From Nostoc sp. CHAB 5715 (GTDB taxonomy: Bacteria > Cyanobacteriota > Cyanobacteriia > Cyanobacteriales > Nostocaceae), in NCBI RefSeq assembly GCF_020829685.1, contig NZ_JAIVFR010000006.1, positions 1 through 23,460 on the forward strand: a stretch of DNA of 23,460 nt, given 5' to 3'. A program made the translations under genes and the position numbers. Positions 1 to 6,290 of the stretch are shown here, in pieces. The stretch's first letter is position 1. The number at the start of each line of letters is the position of its first letter. The notes below the pieces were generated by a model. The model had not been told where the DNA came from. It made no database searches and saw only the letters and a list, made by a program, of their open reading frames with translations.

Positions 1-860
1 GGTTCTAGCGTTTCAAATTTATATTTTTTTACCTCTTCAATCTTTTTTTCTTCTACTGACTTTCCCGGCACATAACCTACCTTTAAGCAACGCAAACCAA
101 TTCTTTTTAAAAATTCTCTCACTTGTGACTGATGCGGCGAAATTCTCATTGCTTGCTTAAACAAACTCGCGAAGTAAGTCGGGCTGACATTGATGACGCT
201 CGCCAGTTCAGCCAGTGACAGATCTCGATTCAGATGAGCGTGAATATAATCGATCGCCTCCTGCAACTGAATACGAGTTAAACTTCTGTTCTGTGATGTA
301 ACGGGTCGCGTGGCGGTAGAATAATGTCGCAGCAGATGAATCGCTAACACTTGGGTAAGTGATTCAACATACAACTGACCGCTCAGTTCGCCGGACTTTA
401 ACTCAGCTAGAAGCAGCATTGCAATCTGCTGAAGATGGGGATCAGGTTTCGAGAAGCAGTTCACAAGATCGATGCGATCGCCATCAAGATTCGATGCTTC
501 AGCAACCTGCGTGATTAATTCTGGCTTCAAGTAAATGTGCAGGATTGACTCACAGGTACTCTTTTCCTGACAGTGCCAGTAGCTCGGCTGCCCCGCTGGC
601 GTAAAAATGCTGTCACCCGTTTGCACAATGGAGTCATGCACGCGATCGTCCCGTTTCTGGATTAAACGAGTCGGTTGCTCTCGCAGCATCAACTGAATCC
701 AGTGATTTGACAGGGCAGGAACTTCAGTCTCAATGAGATATGGAGCGTTTTGATAGTGGTGAACCAAAATTCCATTCCAGTCCTGCTGCTGGCTGGAGAA
801 CACCAGAGATCGATTGAGCCGTTGGTCAGGTGCGATCGCGCTAATCAGGGTGCTTGTCAT
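1..860 (-). pseudogene. AraC-family regulator fused in frame to an IS630-like transposase interior (partial, runs off window)
   Basis: The minus-strand frame opens at ATG 860 (MTSTLISAIAPDQ) and stays open to the window edge. Residues 1 to about 243 follow the same plan as the AraC paralogue at 2605-3499: an N-terminal sensor-like domain (QKRDDRVHDS, PAGQPSYWH) and the start of the AraC helix-turn-helix (AIDYIHAHLNRDLSLAELAS, SPTYFASLFKQAM). At position ~128 the match stops abruptly after SPHQ. The frame continues as VREFLKRIGLRCLKVGYVPG and then a Lys/Glu-rich stretch, which I recognise as the middle of an IS630-family transposase. The second AraC HTH (the VGFSSQSHLTQQFKR part of the paralogue) is missing, so DNA binding is probably lost. 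The transposase enters mid-protein, not at an IS terminus, so this is a rearrangement junction rather than a simple IS insertion. The C-terminus lies outside the window. Confidence 0.75.
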
Positions 861-1059
861 GACGCTTGTCTTCACCGATAGGTTACAGGTCAGTCTGAAG
901 AATGCCGCTTTTTGACTTTTTCAGCCTGTGGCGTAACCTTATCATAGTCTGAATCCGCTTTAGCTGAATCAAAAAGAAGCTCTCGCTCACTGCGACAGCA
1001 GGAGCGATGAGATGAATTTTTGGGCGGTGAGGAGTCCCACCCCCGATCAATAACGACTA
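861..1059. other. spacer upstream of the AraC fusion
   Basis: No gene is seen here. The left part should hold the promoter of the minus-strand AraC fusion gene. The right part is the 3' flank of the small RHH gene on the same strand. Confidence 0.4.
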
Positions 1060-1218
1060 TCAGTCGTTGAGAGAGTGGGGTGGGCGACGAATCGCCAAAC
1101 TTTGGACTAGGGTTCTCAACGCTTCAGACATCGGTATATCTAAGCTGTCAGCAAAATCTTTCAATAACCCCAACTCTCTATCGTTAAGCCTCGTTTCTAC
1201 TCTGTGTTTTCTTGCCAT
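1060..1218 (-). CDS. small ribbon-helix-helix (CopG-like) DNA-binding protein
   Basis: A 52-residue ORF starts at ATG 1218 and ends at TGA 1060. It begins MARKHRVETRLNDRELGLLK, then DFADSLDIPMSEALRTLVQS. A short beta strand with alternating R-x-E-x-R residues followed by two helices is typical of ribbon-helix-helix proteins such as CopG/Arc antitoxin-type repressors, which bind palindromic operators as dimers. A perfect 9-bp inverted repeat (1217-1225 and 1235-1243) begins exactly at its start codon, consistent with autoregulation. No toxin gene is next to it on the same strand; a structured RNA-like region diverges from it. The family call rests on pattern recognition only. Confidence 0.6.
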   Translation of the reverse strand: MARKHRVETRLNDRELGLLKDFADSLDIPMSEALRTLVQSLAIRRPPHSLND

Positions 1219-1251
1219 AGTTACGACAATTCACCGTAACTATGTTATACT
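1217..1251. promoter_or_regulatory. divergent operator/promoter: 9-bp inverted repeat plus TATACT box
   Basis: ATAGTTACG at 1217-1225 is the exact reverse complement of CGTAACTAT at 1235-1243, with a 9-nt spacer. The repeat overlaps the start codon of the RHH gene. A TATACT box at 1246-1251 points along the plus strand towards the structured region at 1315-1531. This fits an RHH-controlled divergent control region; that role is inferred. Confidence 0.45.
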
Positions 1252-1314
1252 TTATTTGTACAGGTTTAATCAAACTAATAGCTAACCGCTTCCTGTACGC
1301 TGAACCTTGACAAC

Positions 1315-1531
1315 TCAGAGTATCGGGTTCTACCCAGTAAATAGATTTCACTGAAATCGCTTTCTGTGGGTAAGTAAAACTCTGACAGTACTAAGGATTG
1401 AACAATCTTTGTATTTGTTCAAAGTCTGCAAAGGGGCGTCTCGTAGACTCAAAACAAAGCTCAGTCAATGTCCAACGGGATACCGGGAGTCGCTGAGAAG
1501 CCCACACTGTACTGCTTGCAGTCAGTGTGGG
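1315..1531 (+). ncRNA. structured RNA-like segment, possible OMEGA/HEARO-type RNA remnant of an IS200/605-group element
   Basis: The segment has an unusual density of complementary arms: 1315-1321 with 1379-1385 (7 bp), enclosing 1331-1336 with 1367-1372 (6 bp), enclosing 1344-1349 with 1353-1358 (6 bp). Then come 1396-1400 with 1403-1407, 1423-1427 with 1445-1449, and 1460-1464 with 1493-1497. It ends in a strong hairpin, 1501-1509 (CCCACACTG) with 1523-1531 (CAGTGTGGG), whose inner stem is 1511-1514/1519-1522 around a CTTG loop. The terminal hairpin and its flank (GAGAAGCCCACACTG...GTGTGGGAGTACGTCA) resemble sequences I remember beside cyanobacterial TnpB/IscB-type elements. No intact nuclease gene adjoins it. 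The pairings are seen; the RNA class is inferred from memory. Strand is chosen because the TATACT box lies upstream. Confidence 0.4.
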
Positions 1532-1659
1532 AGTACGTCACCAGGAACACACGGATCTTGCAGAGGATTGCCTATTCTCTCAAGCAAAGCGTCTGTAAGG
1601 AAAACAACCCATAAAGAAGTGTGACATTTATCTGGAAAAGACATTGCTTCGGCGACGAA
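1532..1659. other. spacer without recognisable gene
   Basis: Between the terminal hairpin and the cupin stop codon I see no coding similarity or strong structure. If an OMEGA-type nuclease gene once followed the RNA, nothing of it is recognisable here. Confidence 0.4.
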
Positions 1660-2114
1660 TTATGTTTTTGTCGCACCAAAAGGTAAGGTTCCGGGTGGAC
1701 CTAAAATCTCGTCGCCAATTTCGGCAGAAATGCGATCAAACAACTCAAAATTCGGTGGATCTCTCCTTTCTTGCGTTCCTACAGTGGCAATCAATCGAGC
1801 AAAGGCACTAGGCGCAGCAATCATCAATCCACGCGCTGGTTCATCCCCGCCCCGATCGCAGCAACAACGTGAGGTGTCCCCACCGGAATCAGGAAGGTTT
1901 CACCTGTGCTTATCTCAATCTTTTGAACATCTGTCCAGACGGTGAACTCTCCTTCTAGCACATAGAGTTGCTCCGAATAGCGGGTGTGGCGATGGGGCGG
2001 AGTCTGAGAGCCAGGTGGAAAGTAACCTTCGATTAAATCGTACTGTCCTCCGGTCATAGTGCGATCGGCAAGGATAGTAAGATAAGACCCAAAAAACCAG
2101 AAAGATTCCGTCAT
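1660..2114 (-). pseudogene. cupin-domain protein, frameshifted in a G-rich run
   Basis: The first frame (MTESFWFFGSYLTILADRTM) carries a cupin signature: PPGSQTPPHRHTRYSEQLYV with metal-ligand type H-x-H and E, then LEGEFTVW and PVGTPHVVAA. The typical continuation, EPARGLMIAAPSAFARLIAT and on to a TAA at 1660-1662, is in a different frame. The shift lies near 1845, in a stretch of G runs (CCCCGCCCC on the given strand). Without it the product would be about 150 residues. The start is ATG 2114, because AGGAG lies 7 nt upstream at 2122-2126; the in-frame ATG at 2129 would place that site inside the gene. A real pseudogene and an indel error in the G run are both possible. The function is a small sugar/antibiotic-type cupin of unknown substrate. 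Confidence 0.65.
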
Positions 2115-2131
2115 AACATTGCTCCTCATGA

Positions 2132-2300
2132 TTAGGGTGTAAGATGTCCGATCGTTGATCGAAAGAAATCGTCCGGGTCATATTTTCGTTTGAGGTCGAG
2201 CAAGCGCTCATAGTTCGACCCAAAGGCAAGCCGAACACGCTCCTGTTCTTCCTCCTCCAGAAGGCTGATATATCCCCCTTTGAACGCATATCTGAGTGGA
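2132..2300 (-). pseudogene. C-terminal fragment of a BBE-type FAD-linked oxidoreductase
   Basis: In one minus frame the segment reads GGYISLLEEEEQERVRLAFG, then SNYERLLDLKRKYDPDDFFR and STIGHLTP followed by TAA (2132-2134). The motif NYERLxxLKxKYDPDxxFR is the C-terminal BBE (berberine bridge enzyme-like) signature of FAD-binding oxidoreductases, which oxidise small alcohol or sugar substrates. Only about 50 of some 450-500 residues remain. Upstream of ~2290 the sequence switches to a short-chain dehydrogenase reading in another frame, so a deletion joined two genes. Confidence 0.65.
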
Positions 2301-2498
2301 CATATAAGCATTCAGCGCCGTTTCGCGAATCAGGTGAGCAGTTTTTTCGCCTTCTAGATCCCGTCTACCGGAGAATACTACTTTTGCTCCGGCAGCACCA
2401 AACGCGCGCTGCTTTGCAGATACCGCAAGGGTCGCAGTTGCTCTGCCAATTCCCGATGTGCCTCCCGTAACTAACGCCACTTTATCTTGAAGTATCAT
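2300..2498 (-). pseudogene. short-chain dehydrogenase/reductase, N-terminal fragment
   Basis: From ATG 2498 (GAGG 8-12 nt upstream) the frame reads MILQDKVALVTGGTSGIGRA, the Rossmann cofactor motif TGxxxGIG of SDR enzymes, followed by AGAKVVFSGRR and LEGEKTAHLIRET. Compared with the family there is an apparent extra segment of about nine codons (TLAVSAKQR) between GRATA and AFGAAGAKVV. After LIRETALNAYMSTQI the SDR similarity ends and BBE-oxidase sequence follows in another frame. Catalytic Ser-Tyr-Lys residues are absent, so the fragment cannot be an active NAD(P)H oxidoreductase. Confidence 0.7.
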
Positions 2499-2604
2499 TG
2501 TGTTTCCCTCAGCATCACTCTTGTTCTATTGATCTCAAGTGTACTGAGTTCCAACGCTTAACTTCTTTCAAATTCTGACGCTGCCTTATCAGATTCTTAC
2601 TGGG

Positions 2605-3499
2605 TTAGCGAACCTGCTTTGGAGTCATTCCGGTGATTCGCTTAAACTGTTGGGTTAAATGACTTTGGCTGGAGAAGCCGACTTGTAAGGCAATGTCTGC
2701 GATCGCTAAATCTGTTTTCGACAGCATCAATTTTGCTTGTTCCACTCGCTGTTGAATCACATACTGATGCGGTGAAACTCCCATTGCTTGTTTGAACAAA
2801 CTCGCAAAGTAAGTCGGGCTGATGTTAACAACACTTGCCAGTTCAGCCAAGGATAAATCTCGATTCAGATGAGCGTGAATGTAATCGATTGCTTGCTGCA
2901 CCTGAATATGAGTTAAGCTTCGATTCCCAGATGTAATGGTTTGCGTCAAAGTCGAATAGTGCCGCAACAAATGAATCACTAACACTTGGGTCAATGATTC
3001 AGCATACAATTGCCCCATCATGCCACCTGATCGCAACGTAAGCGTTCATCAGCATCCCAATCTGATGAAGTTGCAAATCTGGCTGACCGAAACAATGCAC
3101 GAGGTCGAACCGTTTTAAATCAATCTCGGAGGCTTCAGCAACTTGTTGAATCAATTCCGGTTTTAAGTGAATGTGCAGCGGGGCGCAAATGACATCACTC
3201 ATATCTGGAGCCTGACACCAATAGCTCGGTTGTCCAGCCGGAACCAAGAAGCTGTCCCCTTTGTGCAGGATGGATTCATGCAAGCGATCGTCCCGTTTTT
3301 GAATTAAAGGGGCGGGATCTCCTGTGTGGAAGTAGAGCCAGTGATCCGAGAGAGCAGGAAGTTCCGATTCAAAAGCTGAAGCAGGACTTTGACACTGCTC
3401 AACCAAAACGCCATTCCAGCTCTTCTGCCGACTGGAAAACATCAGCGTTTTATTCAACTGTTGGCTAAGTTCGAGCGAGTTTAGAAGGTTGCTTGTCAT
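2605..3499 (-). pseudogene. AraC-family transcriptional regulator, frameshifted near 3041
   Basis: Two overlapping minus frames make up one AraC regulator of about 298 codons. The N-terminal half starts at ATG 3499 (MTSNLLNSLELSQQLNKTLM), contains QKRDDRLHESIL and PAGQPSYWCQ, and ends at a TGA in frame 1. The C-terminal half resumes in another frame with GQLYAESLTQVLVIHLLRHY, the first HTH (RDLSLAELASVVNISPTYFA), the second HTH (IADIALQVGFSSQSHLTQQF) and ends KRITGMTPKQVR. Alignment with the copy at 1-860 puts a one-base insertion near 3041 (GCTTACGTTGCG where GCTGAGTTGCG is expected). Both DNA-binding helices are intact, but full-length protein needs frameshift repair or a sequencing correction. 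It probably regulated the neighbouring oxidoreductase/RidA/VOC genes (inference). Confidence 0.8.
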
Positions 3500-3663
3500 A
3501 AACCTGGTTCTTAAAACTCAACAGATTGATGGGTCTCAACTCCTTGCCTAGATTAGCGTGTTAGCGTGATTCAACAGGCAAATTACAGGATTTTTCACAA
3601 TCCGTGAATGCGGTAGAGGTCGTCATTCTTTCAGATGACGCTTATGGCTACGAATCTCGGCAA

Positions 3664-4068
3664 TCAATTGGTCACAAGGGCTGCTGTTGCCTCGATCTCA
3701 ACTAATGTTTCTGGAGAGGCAAGTGAGGCAACACCGATGCCAGTCAGGGCTGGGCGCGACTCTCCCAGATATTGCGTCAGAATCGGTGCGATGTCCTCAA
3801 GAAATTCTCCAAATTCACCCCGAATGTAGATGCGAAGGCTAAGCAAATTCTCTATGGAGCTTCCCGATGCTTCTAGGACAGTGGTTAGGTTCGTTAGCGC
3901 CTTCGAGAATTGCCCCTCGACGGTATGAGATGAAACTTGGTGGTTCATGTCCCAGTCAACCTGACCAGAAATGTAAACGGTAGCCGTTGCGGTATCGACA
4001 ACAGCATGGGACAGTCCGTGTGGTCTTCCATCATAGCGTTGTGGCGGGTTGATCAGTTGCTTTCTCAT
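3664..4068 (-). CDS. RidA/YjgF/Rid-family protein (enamine/imine deaminase-like)
   Basis: 134 residues, the usual size for the family. The protein reads MRKQLINPPQRYDGRPHGLS, VYISGQVDWD, then FSKALTNLTTVLEASGSSIE and ESRPALTGIGVASL...VEIEATAALV. Arg105 in SRPAL lies where the catalytic, carboxylate-binding arginine of RidA enzymes sits, and VEIEA is the conserved C-terminal strand. RidA proteins are soluble trimers that hydrolyse reactive enamines/imines from PLP-enzyme reactions; many paralogues have other substrates. The ORF is undamaged, unlike its neighbours, and lies between the frameshifted AraC gene and a truncated VOC gene on the same strand, as in AraC-controlled accessory clusters. 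Confidence 0.85.
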   Translation of the reverse strand: MRKQLINPPQRYDGRPHGLSHAVVDTATATVYISGQVDWDMNHQVSSHTVEGQFSKALTNLTTVLEASGSSIENLLSLRIYIRGEFGEFLEDIAPILTQYLGESRPALTGIGVASLASPETLVEIEATAALVTN

Positions 4069-4140
4069 TGTCTCTAAGTCCTTTTTCCCTAACTATCTGG
4101 AGTATAGCTAGTTCTAGTGCTCGGTTTCTTTCAGATTCTT

Positions 4141-4200
4141 AGGGCAGTTTGTCAGATTCTTATGGAGTTAGCGCACTTGCTTTGAGATTATTCCAGTAAA
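4141..4200 (-). pseudogene. 3' tail of a third AraC copy
   Basis: The stretch from 4152 to about 4200 aligns with the end of the AraC gene at 2590-2640: both have TCAGATTCTTA, then TTAGCG and a TGCTTT block, and both encode a minus-strand terminus ending KQVR before a stop. Only about 12-15 codons survive, joined to unrelated coding sequence. It implies that the AraC gene was present at least three times in 4 kb. Confidence 0.5.
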
Positions 4201-4470
4201 GGTGATTGTAGGTGGTGACTTCGTTTGCCATGTTCGTCCTCCTTTTGTACCGGATAAGCAAGTTTTCAGCAACGAGCGCGACTTCTTGCGCCATCGCGGA
4301 AAGAGCGCTAGCTTCAGCCCGCCTTCTCGATCGAAGAACACAACAGCACCATGCTCAAACTCGGTGCCGATAATGCCTTCGGTTTTTAACCCTAAGCCAT
4401 CCCGATAAAAGCGGAGCGATCGCTGGAGGTCATCGACACCGAGGGTAATGACTGTAATGCGTGGCTTCAT
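4200..4470 (-). pseudogene. VOC/glyoxalase-superfamily protein, truncated, joined to other gene ends
   Basis: From ATG 4470 (AGGAG 8 nt upstream) the frame reads MKPRITVITLGVDDLQRSLR, FYRDGLGLKTEGIIG and FDREGGLKLALFPR, the first beta-alpha-beta-beta-beta module of a vicinal-oxygen-chelate protein. The similarity stops at about residue 65; the second half is missing. In another frame downstream lies a probable end of a different gene (MAQEVALVAENLLIRYKRRT) and then AGGAGG followed by ATG (at about 4232) beginning MANEVTTYNHLYWNN, which runs straight into the AraC tail. Several deletions have joined gene fragments here. VOC proteins bind divalent metals and act on small electrophiles; this one cannot be complete. 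Confidence 0.6.
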
Positions 4471-4489
4471 GACTAAACTCCTATAATCT

Positions 4490-4590
4490 GGCGTTGCTGA
4501 ATGCAGGTATGATTTGCGAACACTCATCCCTTCTGTAGGGTCGTTCCATGGAACGACCCTACAGAAGTCATACATCAAATCAGCAACGCC
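4490..4590. mobile_element. ~101-bp palindromic MITE with target duplication
   Basis: Terminal inverted repeats GGCGTTGCTGA (4490-4500) and TCAGCAACGCC (4580-4590) enclose a perfect 36-bp palindrome at 4531-4566 centred on CCATGG. Flanks TATAATCT (4482-4489) and GATAATCT (4591-4598) match at 7 of 8 bases and look like an 8-bp target duplication. It sits immediately upstream of the VOC gene's ribosome-binding site, and removing it brings CAGATTAT next to AGGAG. An 8-bp duplication fits ISAs1- or IS4-like transposases; an ISAs1-like fragment lies 400 bp away. Confidence 0.6.
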
Positions 4591-4614
4591 GATAATCTGA
4601 ACAGTTTTACTCAC

Positions 4615-4995
4615 CGTTCGCGTAATAGAATTTGACTAAGAGGAATTATCCACAAGATTGCTATAAATATCAGGTGAAAGCCCAGGGTTAGCGCATCTCA
4701 AACCCTATTGACAAGCGGACTTGCATCGGTAATTGGGTTTGAAACAAAGTGGTACTATCCGAGCTAGAGAGCCAGTCCACTAGAAATAGTTGACGTAAAA
4801 CACAGGATATGGGTGTTGTTAAAATCGAGGATTTTGATGCTCTGTTTAAATGCGATCGCTAAAAACCAGACCTAAATATTTCGACCAGAATAGGCGTTTT
4901 ATTCTTCCACACATAGTTGAGTTTTTGTCAAAACCTTCTACTGGACTGGCGCTCTAGGGTAGGATTTAATCCATCCAGCTGCAACCTTTTGCGTT
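4615..4995. other. spacer, no gene recognised
   Basis: I find no convincing coding region on either strand. One HIP1 octamer lies near 4851-4860. The right part directly precedes the ISAs1-like fragment and may include its left end, but I could not identify a terminal repeat. Confidence 0.35.
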
Positions 4996-5292
4996 ATGCC
5001 AATAGGATTTGAGAAGAAAAGTAAAACTGAAACATCTTTTACACCCAGTATAGGTAGCTTTGAGATTACCAATAAATTTCAAGAATACTTTACACAAGTA
5101 AAAGACCCAAGAGTGGAAAAAACGAGATTGCATTCACTCACCGATATCATCACCATTTCTATTTTGGCAGTAATAGCGGGCGCGGAAGGTTGGGAAGATA
5201 TTGAGGAGTATGGGGTCAATAAAAAAGAATGGTTGGGAACATTTTTAGAACTAACTTTTGGAATCCCCAGCCCCGATACTTTGCTTAAATAA
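4996..5292 (+). pseudogene. ISAs1-family transposase, N-terminal fragment
   Basis: 98 residues. The part VKDPRVEKTRLHSLTDIITI followed by SILAVIAGAEGWEDIEEYG is the N-terminal helical domain typical of ISAs1-family transposases (D-x-R-x-x-x-x-x-H-x-L-x-x-I, then AGAxGWxxIxxxG). Full-length family members are about 350-400 residues with a DDE catalytic domain. Here the frame stops after FGIPSPDTLLK, where the family continues with the catalytic domain, and unrelated HIP1-containing DNA follows. The fragment is inactive. Confidence 0.75.
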
Positions 5293-5467
5293 AGTGCGAT
5301 CACTCTCCCACTTTTCGGCAACAGCTAGCGATCGCATCCTTCGTTTGAGAATTGTGATCGCCCATCTCCCATAGACTAGATTGAGTAGACAGATCAACCG
5401 TGGTTGGGCGATCGCTTAAATGGGGAATTATAGTTTAGAATATCGATAACAAATAATTAGCGCCGGA
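5293..5467 (+). promoter_or_regulatory. promoter region of the first GDY/DTGF-protease operon
   Basis: The stretch contains HIP1 octamers near 5330 and 5409 and an AT-rich zone (TAGTTTAGAATAT, near 5428-5440) that could hold a -10 box. No palindrome comparable to the one in front of the second module was found. Confidence 0.3.
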
Positions 5468-5482
5468 ATGCGGAGAATGGCT

Positions 5483-5749
5483 ATGGTTTACCCTAAACTT
5501 AGCGGCGAAGAAATTACTCGACGGGGCAAAAAAAATTATGAAAATCTCCGTACTCAAATTGAGACAGCAGAAAATATTGGCAAAATTATTTCAATTAATG
5601 TTGAAACCGGTGACTATGAAATTGGGGATGATTTGTTAATAACGAGTCGTCGATTACAAGCTAAACAATCGGATGCGCCAATTTGGGCGGGACGGATTGG
5701 GTTTAATGCAGTCTATGCCATTGGTGGGACATTAATTAGGACAGATTAG
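5483..5749 (+). CDS. small conserved GDY-motif protein, partner of the DTGF protease (module A)
   Basis: The start is ATG 5483, with GGAG 7 nt upstream (5472-5475); the ATGs at 5468 and 5477 lie before or too near that site. The 88-residue product begins MVYPKLSGEEITRRGKKNYE and contains IGKIISINVETGDYEIGDDL, then SRRLQAKQSDAPIWAGRIGF and NAVYAIGG. No catalytic motif, signal peptide or membrane helix is visible. The core G-x-x-I-x-I-x-x-x-[ST]-G-D-Y-x-I-x-x-D recurs in the protein at 16479-16796, which is also followed by a DTGF protease gene. The next gene starts 3 nt after the stop, so the two are co-transcribed and probably act together. I recall this pair as common and uncharacterised in cyanobacteria; function unknown. 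Confidence 0.75.
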   Translation: MVYPKLSGEEITRRGKKNYENLRTQIETAENIGKIISINVETGDYEIGDDLLITSRRLQAKQSDAPIWAGRIGFNAVYAIGGTLIRTD

Positions 5750-5752
5750 TAA

Positions 5753-6121
5753 GTGATACACGGTACTGTGGTCGGGCTACAAGCTCGAATGAGTGTAATA
5801 CTTCGTCCTCCAGGACGGTCAGATGTAGAAATTGAATTTGTTGTAGATACAGGTTTTGAAGGCTTTCTGACCCTGCCAATTGCGGTCGTTAATGAGCTTC
5901 AACTCCCCTATGTGGCTCGAATTGATGCCAACCTTGCCGATGATTCCAGTATTGCAGCCTTTGCTTATCGTGTAACAGTTGTGTGGAATGGTATAGAGCG
6001 TGAGGTTATAGTTCTAGGAATAGGTCGTCGTCCATTGATTGGAACTGCCCTGCTTGAAGATTGTCATCTCGGCATAGACTTTTGTGACGGTGGTACAGTA
6101 CTGATTGATGAGATTTTGTAG
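5753..6121 (+). CDS. retropepsin-like clan AA aspartic protease, DTGF type (module A)
   Basis: 122 residues from a GTG start at 5753. That start is supported because its N-terminus (MIHGTVVGLQARMSVILRPP) lines up with the start of the paralogue at 16482 (MIEGRFGDKGQVYFEIDLIG). FVVDTGFEGFLTLP (residues ~30-43) carries the D-T-G active-site triad with the hydrophobic flank of clan AA aspartic proteases. A second half, VIVLGIGRRPLIGTALLEDC, matches the hydrophobic-G and LLG/LIGxxLL region. One DTG per chain implies a homodimeric enzyme as in retroviral protease. The size matches the stand-alone DTGF family of bacteria and archaea. Its substrate is unknown; the upstream GDY protein is the obvious candidate partner or substrate (inference). 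Confidence 0.8.
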   Translation: MIHGTVVGLQARMSVILRPPGRSDVEIEFVVDTGFEGFLTLPIAVVNELQLPYVARIDANLADDSSIAAFAYRVTVVWNGIEREVIVLGIGRRPLIGTALLEDCHLGIDFCDGGTVLIDEIL

Positions 6122-6151
6122 ATTTTAGAAAGTATGGGATGGAGATAGTTC

Positions 6152-6266
6152 GCGATGCCTGCGGCGGGCTACGCCTACGCCCTGATTCTAGATACCTGTA
6201 AAATTAAGCAAGAGCGATGGCTTCGCCAAAGCCTTCTCTCCGAGACGCTCCGCGAACGGCTAACGC
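6152..6266. repeat. Nostoc-type interspersed palindromic repeats
   Basis: Positions 6152-6180 (GCGATGCCTGCGGCGGGCTA and following) recur with few changes at 10343-10371. Next to it, 6211-6266 (GAGCGATGGCTTCGCC... CTCCGCGAACGGC) is another self-complementary module that I know as a frequent intergenic repeat in Nostoc-type genomes. No coding role is seen. Confidence 0.55.
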
Positions 6267-6290
6267 ATATCTTATTAAAACATTAATCGT

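Noticed and set aside
1067..1945. Short plus-strand ORFs at 1067-1285, 1409-1624 and 1730-1945
   Set aside because: They overlap the RHH gene, the structured RNA-like segment and the cupin gene, have poor starts and show no motif.
4168..4614. 148-residue ORF across 4168-4614 taken as one protein
   Set aside because: Its first 48 residues are translated from the palindromic MITE; the VOC-like part has its own start and ribosome-binding site at 4470 and is itself truncated.
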